Shown here piece by piece: positions 1 through 7,048 of a stretch of DNA of 26,549 nt; within the stretch, counting starts at the first letter, position 1, and every line of letters begins with the position of its first letter. The notes under the pieces were generated by a model. That model worked only from the letters and a program-made list of their open reading frames with translations. It was not told where the DNA came from and searched no databases. The stretch is from positions 1 to 26,549 of the IMG/VR virus record IMGVR_UViG_3300034356_000191. The stretch is one strand, 5' to 3'. This DNA is from a virus. Made by a program: the position numbers and the translations under genes.

Positions 1-330
1 GTCGTTACCAACAAGGGTGTTGCCCGTGCCAGCGGTGAAGACCACATCGTTTGCTGCATTGTCACCAAGGTTGATGAAAGCGCAGTCAAATGTTGAGCCA
101 ACTTTAAGGCTGGGGAACGCAGCGTCAAGCAATGCGCCTGTGGGGAATACATAGGCTCCAGCGTCTGTGCCGCCTGAGTCCATAGTACACACACCAGCAG
201 CCAAATTGTCTGCTGTGATGGTGACAGCCGCGCCAGTCAAAGCAACTGGAGTGCTGGTGTTGGAGAAACTAATTTCGCCAAGATTGCCGTCACCAACTTG
301 GTAACCGCCTGCGCCGTTTGGGAGTGCCAT
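1..330 (-). CDS. Structural-type protein of unknown function, 3' part outside the window
   Basis: The minus-strand frame opens with ATG at 330 and stays open for 110 codons to the window edge, so the C-terminus is missing. A Shine-Dalgarno-like AAGGAAA lies just upstream of the ATG. The product is rich in Gly, Ala, Thr and Asn with alternating hydrophobic residues (starting MALPNGAGGY, later VTITADNLAAG), which suggests a beta-rich virion protein. It is the first gene after the coat protein and is separated from it by a short gap holding a hairpin. In P22-like phages this position often holds head-completion or decoration proteins, but I do not recognise the family and assign no function. Confidence 0.7.
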   Translation of the reverse strand, partial: MALPNGAGGYQVGDGNLGEISFSNTSTPVALTGAAVTITADNLAAGVCTMDSGGTDAGAYVFPTGALLDAAFPSLKVGSTFDCAFINLGDNAANDVVFTAGTGNTLVGND

Positions 331-361
331 GATAATTTCCTTTTAAAGTGGTTTGAAAGCA

Positions 362-375
362 GGGGCCGAAGCCCC
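362..375 (-). terminator. UUCG-tetraloop hairpin behind the coat gene
   Basis: On the minus strand the sequence reads GGGGC-TTCG-GCCCC, a perfect 5-bp GC stem capped by the very stable UUCG loop. It starts 10 nt after the coat stop and is followed by TGCTTT, a weak T-run. It may be a leaky terminator that lowers expression of the downstream gene, or a 3'-end stabiliser for the abundant coat mRNA. Which of these it is cannot be told from sequence. Confidence 0.6.
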
Positions 376-384
376 CGGTTCGAT

Positions 385-1584
385 TTAGCCGAAGATGCGG
401 CAAGCCATTTGTGGACGAATGGTGTTGAAGCCATACAACACGTCAACACGGCAAGGCATACGGTCGTTGTTGATGTCGTACTGACGAACAACACGCAGGC
501 TGATACCGTTGTGAACGGCACGGCTTGCCATGTCAACGCCTTGTGGCAGCAACAGGTCGGCGGTAGCGAATGCGATGGCATCCTTGTGGTACACCAAGTT
601 CTGGGGGAACGAACCACTAGCGGCACCAACGAAGATGACAGCTTTGCCGGTCAAAGGCAGGCTGACCATAGTGCACAGGGCGTTACCAGCCGAGTACATT
701 GGGGCAACAGTCACAGTAGCTGTGGTAGTGCTGGTGGAGGACGAGATCGCCACGAACTGGAACAACGAACCTGTGGACTCACGAGTCTGTGGGTTGGCTG
801 CAAAGCAGTCAGCGATTGTGAACACGTCACCAGGGTTGATGGTTTCGCCAGAGCCGACAGTCAGAGTCAGAGTGGTTGCGCCTTCAGCGGTCACGCTGGC
901 ACCAGTGGTGTTGCCAGTAGCAGCACGGGTGCCGCAGGTGTGGACCTTGATCGACTGGCTCATGTTGACTTCTTCGTAACCCAACACTTGCTCACCCATC
1001 ATGCCGTTCTTGAACTGGCGCGAGATGACATCTGTGGGGTTGAAGAAACCAGACAGACCGTTGACCAAAGCAGCGTTAGCGGCAGGGTTCACGGTAGCGT
1101 AGCGAGGCGACATGGTGGCGGCGTTCTCGTTCAGCTTCTGCTGGGCTTGCAACAGCACCAGGGCGGTCGATGGGGCATTGCCGGGGGAGCCGACAGAGTT
1201 ACCGACCAGCTTGTATGCGTTGGCAACGTCAGCGTCCACGGTGGAGGCCAACTGGCTGATACGTGGCTTCAAGACACGCTCTGCGAAGTCGTCCATCTGC
1301 ATGGTCAATTCAGCGGATGTGAAGTTGATGCCGATGTGCTTTTGGCTGGAAACAGTCAAAGTGGTGAACTGTTCGTTGTCGTCCTGAACTTGCAGGGCGG
1401 CACCGTCAGTGACCAAAGCGCGGTCGGGCAAACGGATACGCAGTGTAGAACCGATCTTGGCACCTGAGACAGCGAAGCTGTCGTCGTACTGACGGTTCAC
1501 GTTGCGGGTGATCACCAAGTTGTTCTCGAGGATTTCGAGAGACTTGCGGGTGATCATGTCAATGGTAAGGATCGAATTGCTCAT
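385..1584 (-). CDS. Major capsid protein, P22 coat-like
   Basis: This 399-aa protein should form the icosahedral shell. The N-terminus has a helix (ITRKSLEILENN) followed by a P22 coat-type region with a GSTLRIRLP segment near residue 46 and a Gln/Asp-rich strand region near residues 65-75. A Thr/Gly-rich insertion lies around residues 240-300, comparable in place to the I-domain of P22 coat. Length is close to P22 gp5 (430 aa). The gene follows the scaffold gene by 16 nt, the order expected for scaffold-assisted assembly, and has AGGAAA before its ATG. Family assignment to the P22_CoatProtein group is from remembered motifs. A similar HK97-fold coat from another podovirus lineage is the main alternative. 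Confidence 0.85.
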   Translation of the reverse strand: MSNSILTIDMITRKSLEILENNLVITRNVNRQYDDSFAVSGAKIGSTLRIRLPDRALVTDGAALQVQDDNEQFTTLTVSSQKHIGINFTSAELTMQMDDFAERVLKPRISQLASTVDADVANAYKLVGNSVGSPGNAPSTALVLLQAQQKLNENAATMSPRYATVNPAANAALVNGLSGFFNPTDVISRQFKNGMMGEQVLGYEEVNMSQSIKVHTCGTRAATGNTTGASVTAEGATTLTLTVGSGETINPGDVFTIADCFAANPQTRESTGSLFQFVAISSSTSTTTATVTVAPMYSAGNALCTMVSLPLTGKAVIFVGAASGSFPQNLVYHKDAIAFATADLLLPQGVDMASRAVHNGISLRVVRQYDINNDRMPCRVDVLYGFNTIRPQMACRIFG

Positions 1585-1600
1585 GATGATGATTTCCTAT

Positions 1601-2395
1601 TTAGCGGTTGCGGGTTGCCCGTGCTTTGTCGATTTGTCTTTGGCGCTCGGCAGCAATCCAGTCCGATACATTCAAAGTCTTGGTAGACCGAGGATCGGTG
1701 GTGTCAGTGACACCAGGATTGGTTGCTCGTGCGGTTACCGGACGAATCGGGTCTGGCGCAGACGATGTTTTCTTTTGGAAAGGCTCGGCAGTTAATTTAG
1801 CCTCGACTTTTCCAATCTCACGCGCTTGCAACAGTGGCGACAAGCGAGATATGCGGTCAGCTTCCTTGGGGTTACTACCTAGCCAATAGGCCAGATCAGG
1901 TCCAAGGTCAGACGCTTTGATGGTTTCAGCCATCGCATCGGTGACTCGAAGATTCGGGTTATACGCAACTTGGTCAAAGTCATCGTATTTAGACCGGGCT
2001 TCTTCCTCACGCTCTGCAAAGGTTTCTTCAATCTCAGCGCGTTGTTTCTGGATTTCCCGATGTTGGACCAGTTTTTCAGCCTCATCACGGATGAAATTAC
2101 CGTAGGCTTGAGGGCTGTCAAATTGATCTGCTGTCGGAATTTCCGTTGGCGTGGCTGGCACGGGTGCCTGCTTTGCCTGCTGCTCACGTTCCCATTTGCG
2201 CTGTTCTCTTGCGAGGCGCTTGCCAATCATCGCGTCGATTTCAGCCTGCGAGTACTTCTTTTCCTCTTGGGTGCTACCGTCTTGATTCTCAGCTACTACC
2301 GGCGCATTTTGTGCATTGTCCGTGGTGGCCGTCACCTCGGGTGCTTGCGCGGAGTCAACTTCCGCTAAGGTTTGGACTTCATCAGTCATTTGCAT
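1601..2395 (-). CDS. Capsid scaffolding protein
   Basis: A 264-aa highly charged protein directly upstream of the coat gene. It has an acidic, Gln/Glu/Thr-rich N-terminus (residues 1-45), a Lys/Glu/Arg-rich helical section (about 46-75, GKRLAREQRKWEREQQ), a second coiled-coil-like stretch (about 105-135, with many Glu) and a basic C-terminus ending in KARATRNR. Acidic N-terminal half, coiled-coil middle and a basic C-terminal coat-binding tail are the usual scaffold layout in P22-like phages. There is no sequence motif that proves it, so the call rests on composition and position. A good promoter lies about 40 nt upstream. Confidence 0.75.
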   Translation of the reverse strand: MQMTDEVQTLAEVDSAQAPEVTATTDNAQNAPVVAENQDGSTQEEKKYSQAEIDAMIGKRLAREQRKWEREQQAKQAPVPATPTEIPTADQFDSPQAYGNFIRDEAEKLVQHREIQKQRAEIEETFAEREEEARSKYDDFDQVAYNPNLRVTDAMAETIKASDLGPDLAYWLGSNPKEADRISRLSPLLQAREIGKVEAKLTAEPFQKKTSSAPDPIRPVTARATNPGVTDTTDPRSTKTLNVSDWIAAERQRQIDKARATRNR

Positions 2396-2437
2396 GTTCC
2401 ATTGGAACCCCGGTCTACTGGGCCGGTACAGTGGTTT

Positions 2438-2465
2438 ATCTTACAACAAAGCAGCAAGGTGTCAA
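2438..2465 (-). promoter_or_regulatory. Sigma70-type promoter for scaffold and coat
   Basis: The minus strand carries a perfect -35 TTGACA (2465-2460), a 16-bp spacer and -10 TAAGAT (2443-2438, five of six). The -35 overlaps the stop of the upstream gene. It reads into the scaffold gene with a leader of roughly 35 nt. This gives the scaffold/coat pair its own host-polymerase promoter inside the long leftward late operon. Confidence 0.65.
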
Positions 2466-2887
2466 ACACCCAAGTTGCCTGCCGCGATAAAGGTGTCGGC
2501 CACAGGGCTGATCAAAGAGATCACAGCATACTGACCCATTGTGCTGAACAGGCCAGAGTACGAGTTGAGGGTGGCAGCGCCAGCGGCCACTGTGACCTTG
2601 CCCGCACCGCCTTGGATAATGGTGCAGTTAAAGCCCAAGCCAAGGCCCGTGGCGCAGGTGATCGTGACAGCAGAGCCGCTGGTGCAGTGGATCACCTTTT
2701 GGTTGTCTGCTGCGGTCAGGGTACGCGAGGTGCCCGCTTCAGTGACGATGTTGGCCGCAAGCTGGGCGGCGATCATCTGATCGACCGTGACCTTTTTGGT
2801 TGTGCTCGATTGCACGATGGGCAACACCTCTGTTCCGGCAAGCGGGGTGGTGACTGCGGTCAGTTGGGAAATTTTTAAGTCGGCCAT
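2462..2887 (-). CDS. Probable virion or tail-fibre-like small protein
   Basis: A 141-aa protein. Its N-terminus (MADLKISQLTAVTTPLAGTE, then VLPIVQSSTTKKVTVDQM) matches a module I recognise at the start of many phage fibre or virion-associated proteins. The rest is beta-rich with repeated Thr/Gly/Val, for example SAVTITCATGLGLGF and GKVTVAAGAATLNSY, which suggests a small beta domain. It sits 3 nt after the 100-aa gene and is the last gene before the scaffold promoter. A role in the adsorption apparatus is an inference from the N-terminal module and its neighbours (two large fibre-type genes). No enzymatic motif is seen. Confidence 0.7.
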   Translation of the reverse strand: MADLKISQLTAVTTPLAGTEVLPIVQSSTTKKVTVDQMIAAQLAANIVTEAGTSRTLTAADNQKVIHCTSGSAVTITCATGLGLGFNCTIIQGGAGKVTVAAGAATLNSYSGLFSTMGQYAVISLISPVADTFIAAGNLGV

Positions 2888-2890
2888 GAT

Positions 2891-3193
2891 TTAGTCCCAA
2901 ATGCGGTACGGTGTACCAGTTACAGTGATTTTATATGGGGTGATTGCCTCGGGCAATTCACCGCGCATATTGACGTGCCAGCCACCGACATCAGCCATCT
3001 CGGGGTACTCCATGCCTTCTTCATCGGTCAGCATGGTTCCTGTGGCTTTGTAGATCAGACCAATAATGTCGATCATCTGACCCTCGCCTTGGACAACTTG
3101 ATCTCCAAATTGAGCCAGCAAGCTGGTTTCTAGCATCAACCTGGTGGCTGTTGCTTCATTTGGAAACTTGAGGTGAACATCAAGAGCGTTCAT
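2891..3193 (-). CDS. Small protein of unknown function in the tail-gene cluster
   Basis: A 100-aa acidic protein, not recognised. It begins MNALDVHLKFPNEATATRLM and ends with a Tyr/Trp-containing tail (TPYRIWD). It contains a helical section (about residues 12-35) and a Gly/Glu-rich middle. The start is 3 nt downstream of the stop of the 405-aa gene, with AAAGGAT as ribosome site, so both are probably translated from one message. Proteins of this size beside fibre genes may be chaperones or connectors, but nothing in the sequence shows that. Confidence 0.65.
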   Translation of the reverse strand: MNALDVHLKFPNEATATRLMLETSLLAQFGDQVVQGEGQMIDIIGLIYKATGTMLTDEEGMEYPEMADVGGWHVNMRGELPEAITPYKITVTGTPYRIWD

Positions 3194-3196
3194 GCT

Positions 3197-4414
3197 TTAT
3201 CCTTTTGAAAACGCTTGAACTTCAGCGTTAATGATTCGTTGAGGCCAATAACGCACGGTTTGGAGTTGCCCGTTTAAGTAGTTCGTGCCGTCTGAGCCTA
3301 AGCGTGCCTGAGTGACTGTTGGAATGGTTGCCGCAGTGTCTGTCGCCGCAGCACCGCCGTTTACAGCAGCGGCACAGTTGTCTGTGTTCCACGCCGCACC
3401 AAGGTTATAGGCCGTGTTCGCAGCAATAGTGCCAGCGTCAATTTGGGCCTGTGGTGCGCCGCCGTCAACAATAACCAACTCAGGGTTTGTCGTGCTACCA
3501 CGCAATGTAATAACTTCATTGGCAGTCGCATCATCAAACTGCAAAGCAGGTCGAGTACCCGACACAGTAGAAGGCAGCACGCGAGCAACAACACCGCCAG
3601 CACCCGCGCTGTACCAATCGCTGAAGTTCGTACTTGTCATCGTAGCCACATCGGCAGTGCGTGTAACTTGGGATGCAACTGTTGGGATAAAGCTAGTGGA
3701 AAAAGAACCAGCCTCTACTTGAGCGCCCCAGATGTAAAAACCATTTGAGCCGTTTCCTGTCGTTCCGGTCTGGTCGTAAACGTAAACTGCGTTTGTACCT
3801 GTAAGATCACAAGTTGCAGTAACCGCAATCCGATACCAGCCTCCACCAGCATCACTGACTACAACTGTACCCACGTTACTTACCACAGCGCCTGTGGAAA
3901 GGTTTACAGCGGCAGACGCCCATCCTGCAATTCCAATTATGCGCAATCGAACAACATTTCGCTCCCCTGCTTTTGCATAGCAGCTATAGGTGTAAGTTGT
4001 GCCTGAAATTAAAACAAGAGATGAAACAATATTCCCAGCAGATGAACCATTATTTAGAATTAACTTGTCCGCAGTCTGTGTCCCACTTGGAGATGTAATT
4101 CCAACAAAATTGGCAGATACGCTAGCGTTGCTTGTCACCCAAACAATATTGTTAAATTCTTCAGAATAGCTGCGAAGGTTTGTTCTAGCTTCTTCGATCA
4201 ACAATCCCTTACAAACCACTGTCACTGGGTCAAAATCAAAACGCGGTGTGTCAGCAGCCATTGTCTCAACATACCCGCTACTGTTTACACGGGTTGCTGT
4301 TGCACCTGATCGCGTGAAAGTGATTCTGCTGTCAAGTGAGGCAGTTGTAAAATCAAGCGCAAGCCGTGGCAACACTCGTTCTGTGGCGGTAAGGGTAAAA
4401 GACGGAGTAATCAT
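3197..4414 (-). CDS. Tail-fibre or receptor-binding type protein with carbohydrate-binding-like domains
   Basis: A 405-aa protein. Residues about 1-80 form an N-terminal module ending in LLIEEARTNL, a phrase common in phage proteins with a following jelly-roll domain. Residues about 80-240 look like a CBM-type beta-sandwich (YTYSCYAKAGERNVVRLRI, then GGGWYRIAVTATCDL, then FYIWGAQVEAGSF). Residues about 270-405 look like a LamG/concanavalin-type domain ending in LNGQLQTVRYWPQRI. Such architecture suggests binding of host surface glycans. AAGGTG precedes the ATG. It lies 9 nt after the tailspike gene, so the two probably form one adsorption unit. Domain calls are by eye. Confidence 0.75.
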   Translation of the reverse strand: MITPSFTLTATERVLPRLALDFTTASLDSRITFTRSGATATRVNSSGYVETMAADTPRFDFDPVTVVCKGLLIEEARTNLRSYSEEFNNIVWVTSNASVSANFVGITSPSGTQTADKLILNNGSSAGNIVSSLVLISGTTYTYSCYAKAGERNVVRLRIIGIAGWASAAVNLSTGAVVSNVGTVVVSDAGGGWYRIAVTATCDLTGTNAVYVYDQTGTTGNGSNGFYIWGAQVEAGSFSTSFIPTVASQVTRTADVATMTSTNFSDWYSAGAGGVVARVLPSTVSGTRPALQFDDATANEVITLRGSTTNPELVIVDGGAPQAQIDAGTIAANTAYNLGAAWNTDNCAAAVNGGAAATDTAATIPTVTQARLGSDGTNYLNGQLQTVRYWPQRIINAEVQAFSKG

Positions 4415-4423
4415 TTTCGCACC

Positions 4424-6214
4424 TTAAATTCCAATAAAGGTCGCTACAGCAAAGCCATTAGCGCCACTTTTGTTGATGCGTAAGAAACCGCCGTTGTTGT
4501 CAAAGGTAAATGTCTGCGTGGCGTCTCCTGCAATCGTACCCATCAATGTTGCTGCCACGTCTGCGCCAGTCCCACCAGATCGTTTAATGGCAACTGTGTA
4601 AATCGCACAGAACGACTCACCAGCAAAAGACGAACCACGAATAATGCAAAGTGTGCCACCATTGTTTGCGCTGACTGGAATATTTGTGGTGACAGCCGTT
4701 GTACCACTACCGGGAAAAGTAAACGGTCCTCGGACTGAGTTGGTGCCGTTTGCGACTAAGTTTCCGGTAATCGTTGCGTCACCCGTGACAGAAGCATCAC
4801 CAGACGCAGCAAAACTCGTCGTTGTAATCCCAGTGCCAAAGTTTGCCGGGTCATCAGCGGACGATGGGATACCTGCGTTTGTCGAATAAACGCCATAATA
4901 GGCAACGATTTTTGCTGAACCTGAATTTTTGACAGTTAAGGCACAGTTGCCGCCAGCAATCAGACAGTTCGTAAACGTCAGGTTTGCGTTTGATGTGTTG
5001 TCAAAATCAATAAGCGCGTCTGTGGGAAACGCACCCGGATCAAAAATGCAGTTGTCTACATTCAAAACAACAGCGTCTATTCCACTCAAAAGCGATGTTT
5101 TGATGTAGCTTTTACAGTCGTTGTCCTCAAACCAGCAGTTACTGAATGTCGGGTAATAGACTCCGTCTGTGTATACAACAGACTCGTTGACGTTAATTTT
5201 CTCAAACACACAGGTATCAAAGATAACCTTGATGCCGGACGAAAACTCAACGGCATAGTCTACGTTTTCTACCCTTGCAAATTCGCAAGCAGAGAACTTG
5301 TTGATGTTTGTCGCACGCAACGGAGAAAACGAGCCGCGAGAGCGAACTGGTTGAAAGTTCAAACCCGCAGAGGCGTGAAAACCAAACATGGTGCGAGAAA
5401 CTTCGCAGGCAATCATGTTTGCATCAATGCCAAAACGAAGCCTTGAATTGAAAACACAGTCGTTAATTGTCCAATGTGCCAGATAGACGTTGGCTGCCGA
5501 TGCTGGTGGGATTGGCGTAAAAATGCCAGTACCCGTTCCGTCGGTAGTCGTAGAAAACTCGATGCCGTAAATCTGCGCGTCTTGTCCCAGAAAATCGCTG
5601 GTTACGCCAAATATCGCGTTGTCAGACGTTGCTTTAAGGATTGTTTTTCCCTTGACACCAATGACGCTAAAGTCCTGCTTTACAAAATCAATCATTGTAC
5701 CGATGAGGTATTCCCCGGCGGGAATGAACACTGACCCTGCGGCATCAATAGCGGCTTGAAAAGCTGCGCTGTCATCCGTCACCCCGTCACCCACAGCCCC
5801 AAAGTCCATGACGCTGACTGTCTGAGCCAGTTTGTCTTGTACCGTGTAGCCGCTAGTTACGGCACCTGCAAACGGTGGGTCGTATTCAACAAGGCTTGCG
5901 TTTGTTGCAATGCCTGTACCATTAATGCCGGTAATGTTGTCCCAAGTTGCAATCGTAACCTCGGTCGAGGTCTTCAACACAAACTTGTAATTTTGACCAG
6001 CGGTCACCCAAATTTCACCCGTTGCCACACGACCAGCAGAGTTTAGAACAATCGGATTAGTGTGCGCTGTTGCGCCACTGACACTCGTGTAAGTGGCTTG
6101 CGGTGTGGTGGTACCAGCCTCGTATGTGTACAGTTTTCCACCAGACAACGGGTTGCCGTTGTCGTCAAAAAATTGTTGACCGGCACCAGCCAGCGCAGAA
6201 AGGTTGACCGTCAT
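4424..6214 (-). CDS. Tailspike with pectate-lyase-like beta-helix
   Basis: A 596-aa protein. Residues 1-105 are a head-binding module of P22-tailspike type (FFDDNGNPLSGGKLYTYEAG, then PIVLNSAGRV and YKFVLKTS). At about 133-160 comes VMDFGAVGDGVTDDSAAFQA, the entry signature of Pectate_lyase_3 beta-helices. The next 300 residues have the short strand/turn rhythm of a right-handed parallel beta-helix. The last 100 residues are a Gly/Thr-rich beta domain that could trimerise the spike. The protein probably binds and cleaves or deacetylates surface polysaccharide. No catalytic residues can be fixed by eye. GGAG lies 6 nt before the ATG. Confidence 0.88.
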   Translation of the reverse strand: MTVNLSALAGAGQQFFDDNGNPLSGGKLYTYEAGTTTPQATYTSVSGATAHTNPIVLNSAGRVATGEIWVTAGQNYKFVLKTSTEVTIATWDNITGINGTGIATNASLVEYDPPFAGAVTSGYTVQDKLAQTVSVMDFGAVGDGVTDDSAAFQAAIDAAGSVFIPAGEYLIGTMIDFVKQDFSVIGVKGKTILKATSDNAIFGVTSDFLGQDAQIYGIEFSTTTDGTGTGIFTPIPPASAANVYLAHWTINDCVFNSRLRFGIDANMIACEVSRTMFGFHASAGLNFQPVRSRGSFSPLRATNINKFSACEFARVENVDYAVEFSSGIKVIFDTCVFEKINVNESVVYTDGVYYPTFSNCWFEDNDCKSYIKTSLLSGIDAVVLNVDNCIFDPGAFPTDALIDFDNTSNANLTFTNCLIAGGNCALTVKNSGSAKIVAYYGVYSTNAGIPSSADDPANFGTGITTTSFAASGDASVTGDATITGNLVANGTNSVRGPFTFPGSGTTAVTTNIPVSANNGGTLCIIRGSSFAGESFCAIYTVAIKRSGGTGADVAATLMGTIAGDATQTFTFDNNGGFLRINKSGANGFAVATFIGI

Positions 6215-6217
6215 GTC

Positions 6218-6376
6218 TTACTCCAGCAAAATAAAACCGCCGTCCTCTTGCACGAGGTTTGCGCCGGACTCGGTGAGAAGGTTGCTCTGTGCCTGTTCGC
6301 TGCCGCGACCGCCGAACAGCGAAATAATGCCACCCAGTCCAATGCCAACAGCGTTGCGAACAGCAAGGAAGCTCAT
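6218..6376 (-). CDS. Small hydrophobic protein of unknown function
   Basis: A 52-aa protein starting MSFLAVRNAVGIGLGGIISL. I place the start at 6376 because this ATG overlaps the TGA of the upstream gene (ATGA). A longer frame starting at 6442 would run deep inside that gene. The first 25 residues are hydrophobic and Gly-rich, so a membrane or packing helix is possible. The remainder is polar with an acidic end (EDGGFILLE). It sits 3 nt before the tailspike. Function unknown. Confidence 0.6.
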   Translation of the reverse strand: MSFLAVRNAVGIGLGGIISLFGGRGSEQAQSNLLTESGANLVQEDGGFILLE

Positions 6377-6675
6377 TTTGTGTTCATCGGTTTGCAGTAC
6401 ACCACGCCAGCAGATGAGATCTGGATGGCACTGACTCTCCACAGACCGCTGGTGCTGATTGCCACTTTAAACGGGATGGGTGTGAATGCGGGGATCGGTG
6501 TGCTGGCAGTGGTTGCCACAGCGCCTTCGCCCACCTCAACGTAGCAAGGCTGGTCGGACCAGACCATGACACCTTCAGGACCAGCGGGCCAGCCAGCAGT
6601 GTTGGCTGCGGTGCCTGTGAAAGAAGCAGTTTGAGCCGGGAAATTGGCTTTGGTGAGGGGGTTCAAGAGTTCCAT
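6373..6675 (-). CDS. Small beta-rich virion-type protein, unknown
   Basis: A 100-aa protein rich in Ala, Thr, Pro and Val (starting MELLNPLTKANFPAQTASF). It has several predicted strands such as GVMVWSDQPCYVEVG and IPFKVAISTSGLWRV. A good ribosome site (AAAGGAA) lies 6 nt upstream. The gene lies between the Dps-like gene and the small hydrophobic gene, with ATGA overlap to the latter. Composition and place suggest a small structural component, but no family is recognised. Confidence 0.65.
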   Translation of the reverse strand: MELLNPLTKANFPAQTASFTGTAANTAGWPAGPEGVMVWSDQPCYVEVGEGAVATTASTPIPAFTPIPFKVAISTSGLWRVSAIQISSAGVVYCKPMNTK

Positions 6676-6685
6676 AACGGTTCCT

Positions 6686-7048
6686 TTATGCCAAGAATTT
6701 TAACTTGTACAGGGTGGACAGGTAAAGCCCAACGATTTCATCAATGATGTTCTGGATCGCGGTGTCGGTTTTGCTCACCACCTCGTACCGCATGTCCTCA
6801 ATGTCTTTGAGGGACTGCTCCAGAAACTCAATGATGTTTGTGGTCTTCTTGGCGCTCATCAGGCTGATGGGACCAATTAGACCATGACGGCCTTGGTATG
6901 CCTCGGCAAACTTGTCGGCCAAGTCGATCACTTCGTCGTAGAACGTGTTCAGCGCCGAGTGCTTGGAGAAGCTGCGGGTGTTCAGGTGAACCGAGTGGGC
7001 CACGTCACGGGCCAAGAACAGTTCGCCTACGAAATCAGCGCATTTCAT
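6686..7048 (-). CDS. Dps/ferritin-like small protein (DUF5856-type)
   Basis: A 120-aa, all-alpha protein. I think it belongs to the phage family DUF5856, although this is from memory. Residues H18, H30, D45 and E49 fall at exactly the spacing (12, 15, 4) of the ferroxidase ligands H31, H43, D58 and E62 in Listeria Dps. The local text HLNTRSF and DEVIDLADKFAEAY also resembles Dps. Three or four helices can be drawn (about 5-25, 30-55, 62-85, 87-115), so it is a shortened bundle compared with Dps (about 160 aa). It overlaps the portal stop by 14 nt and has AAGGAG inside the portal gene. Iron or DNA binding is inference. Confidence 0.6.
   Translation of the reverse strand: MKCADFVGELFLARDVAHSVHLNTRSFSKHSALNTFYDEVIDLADKFAEAYQGRHGLIGPISLMSAKKTTNIIEFLEQSLKDIEDMRYEVVSKTDTAIQNIIDEIVGLYLSTLYKLKFLA

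Noticed and set aside
298-1467. 389-codon plus-strand frame opposite the coat gene
   Set aside because: It is a mirror of the coat protein's codon bias: His/Cys/Gly-rich, without a ribosome site, and the opposite strand carries a recognised protein.
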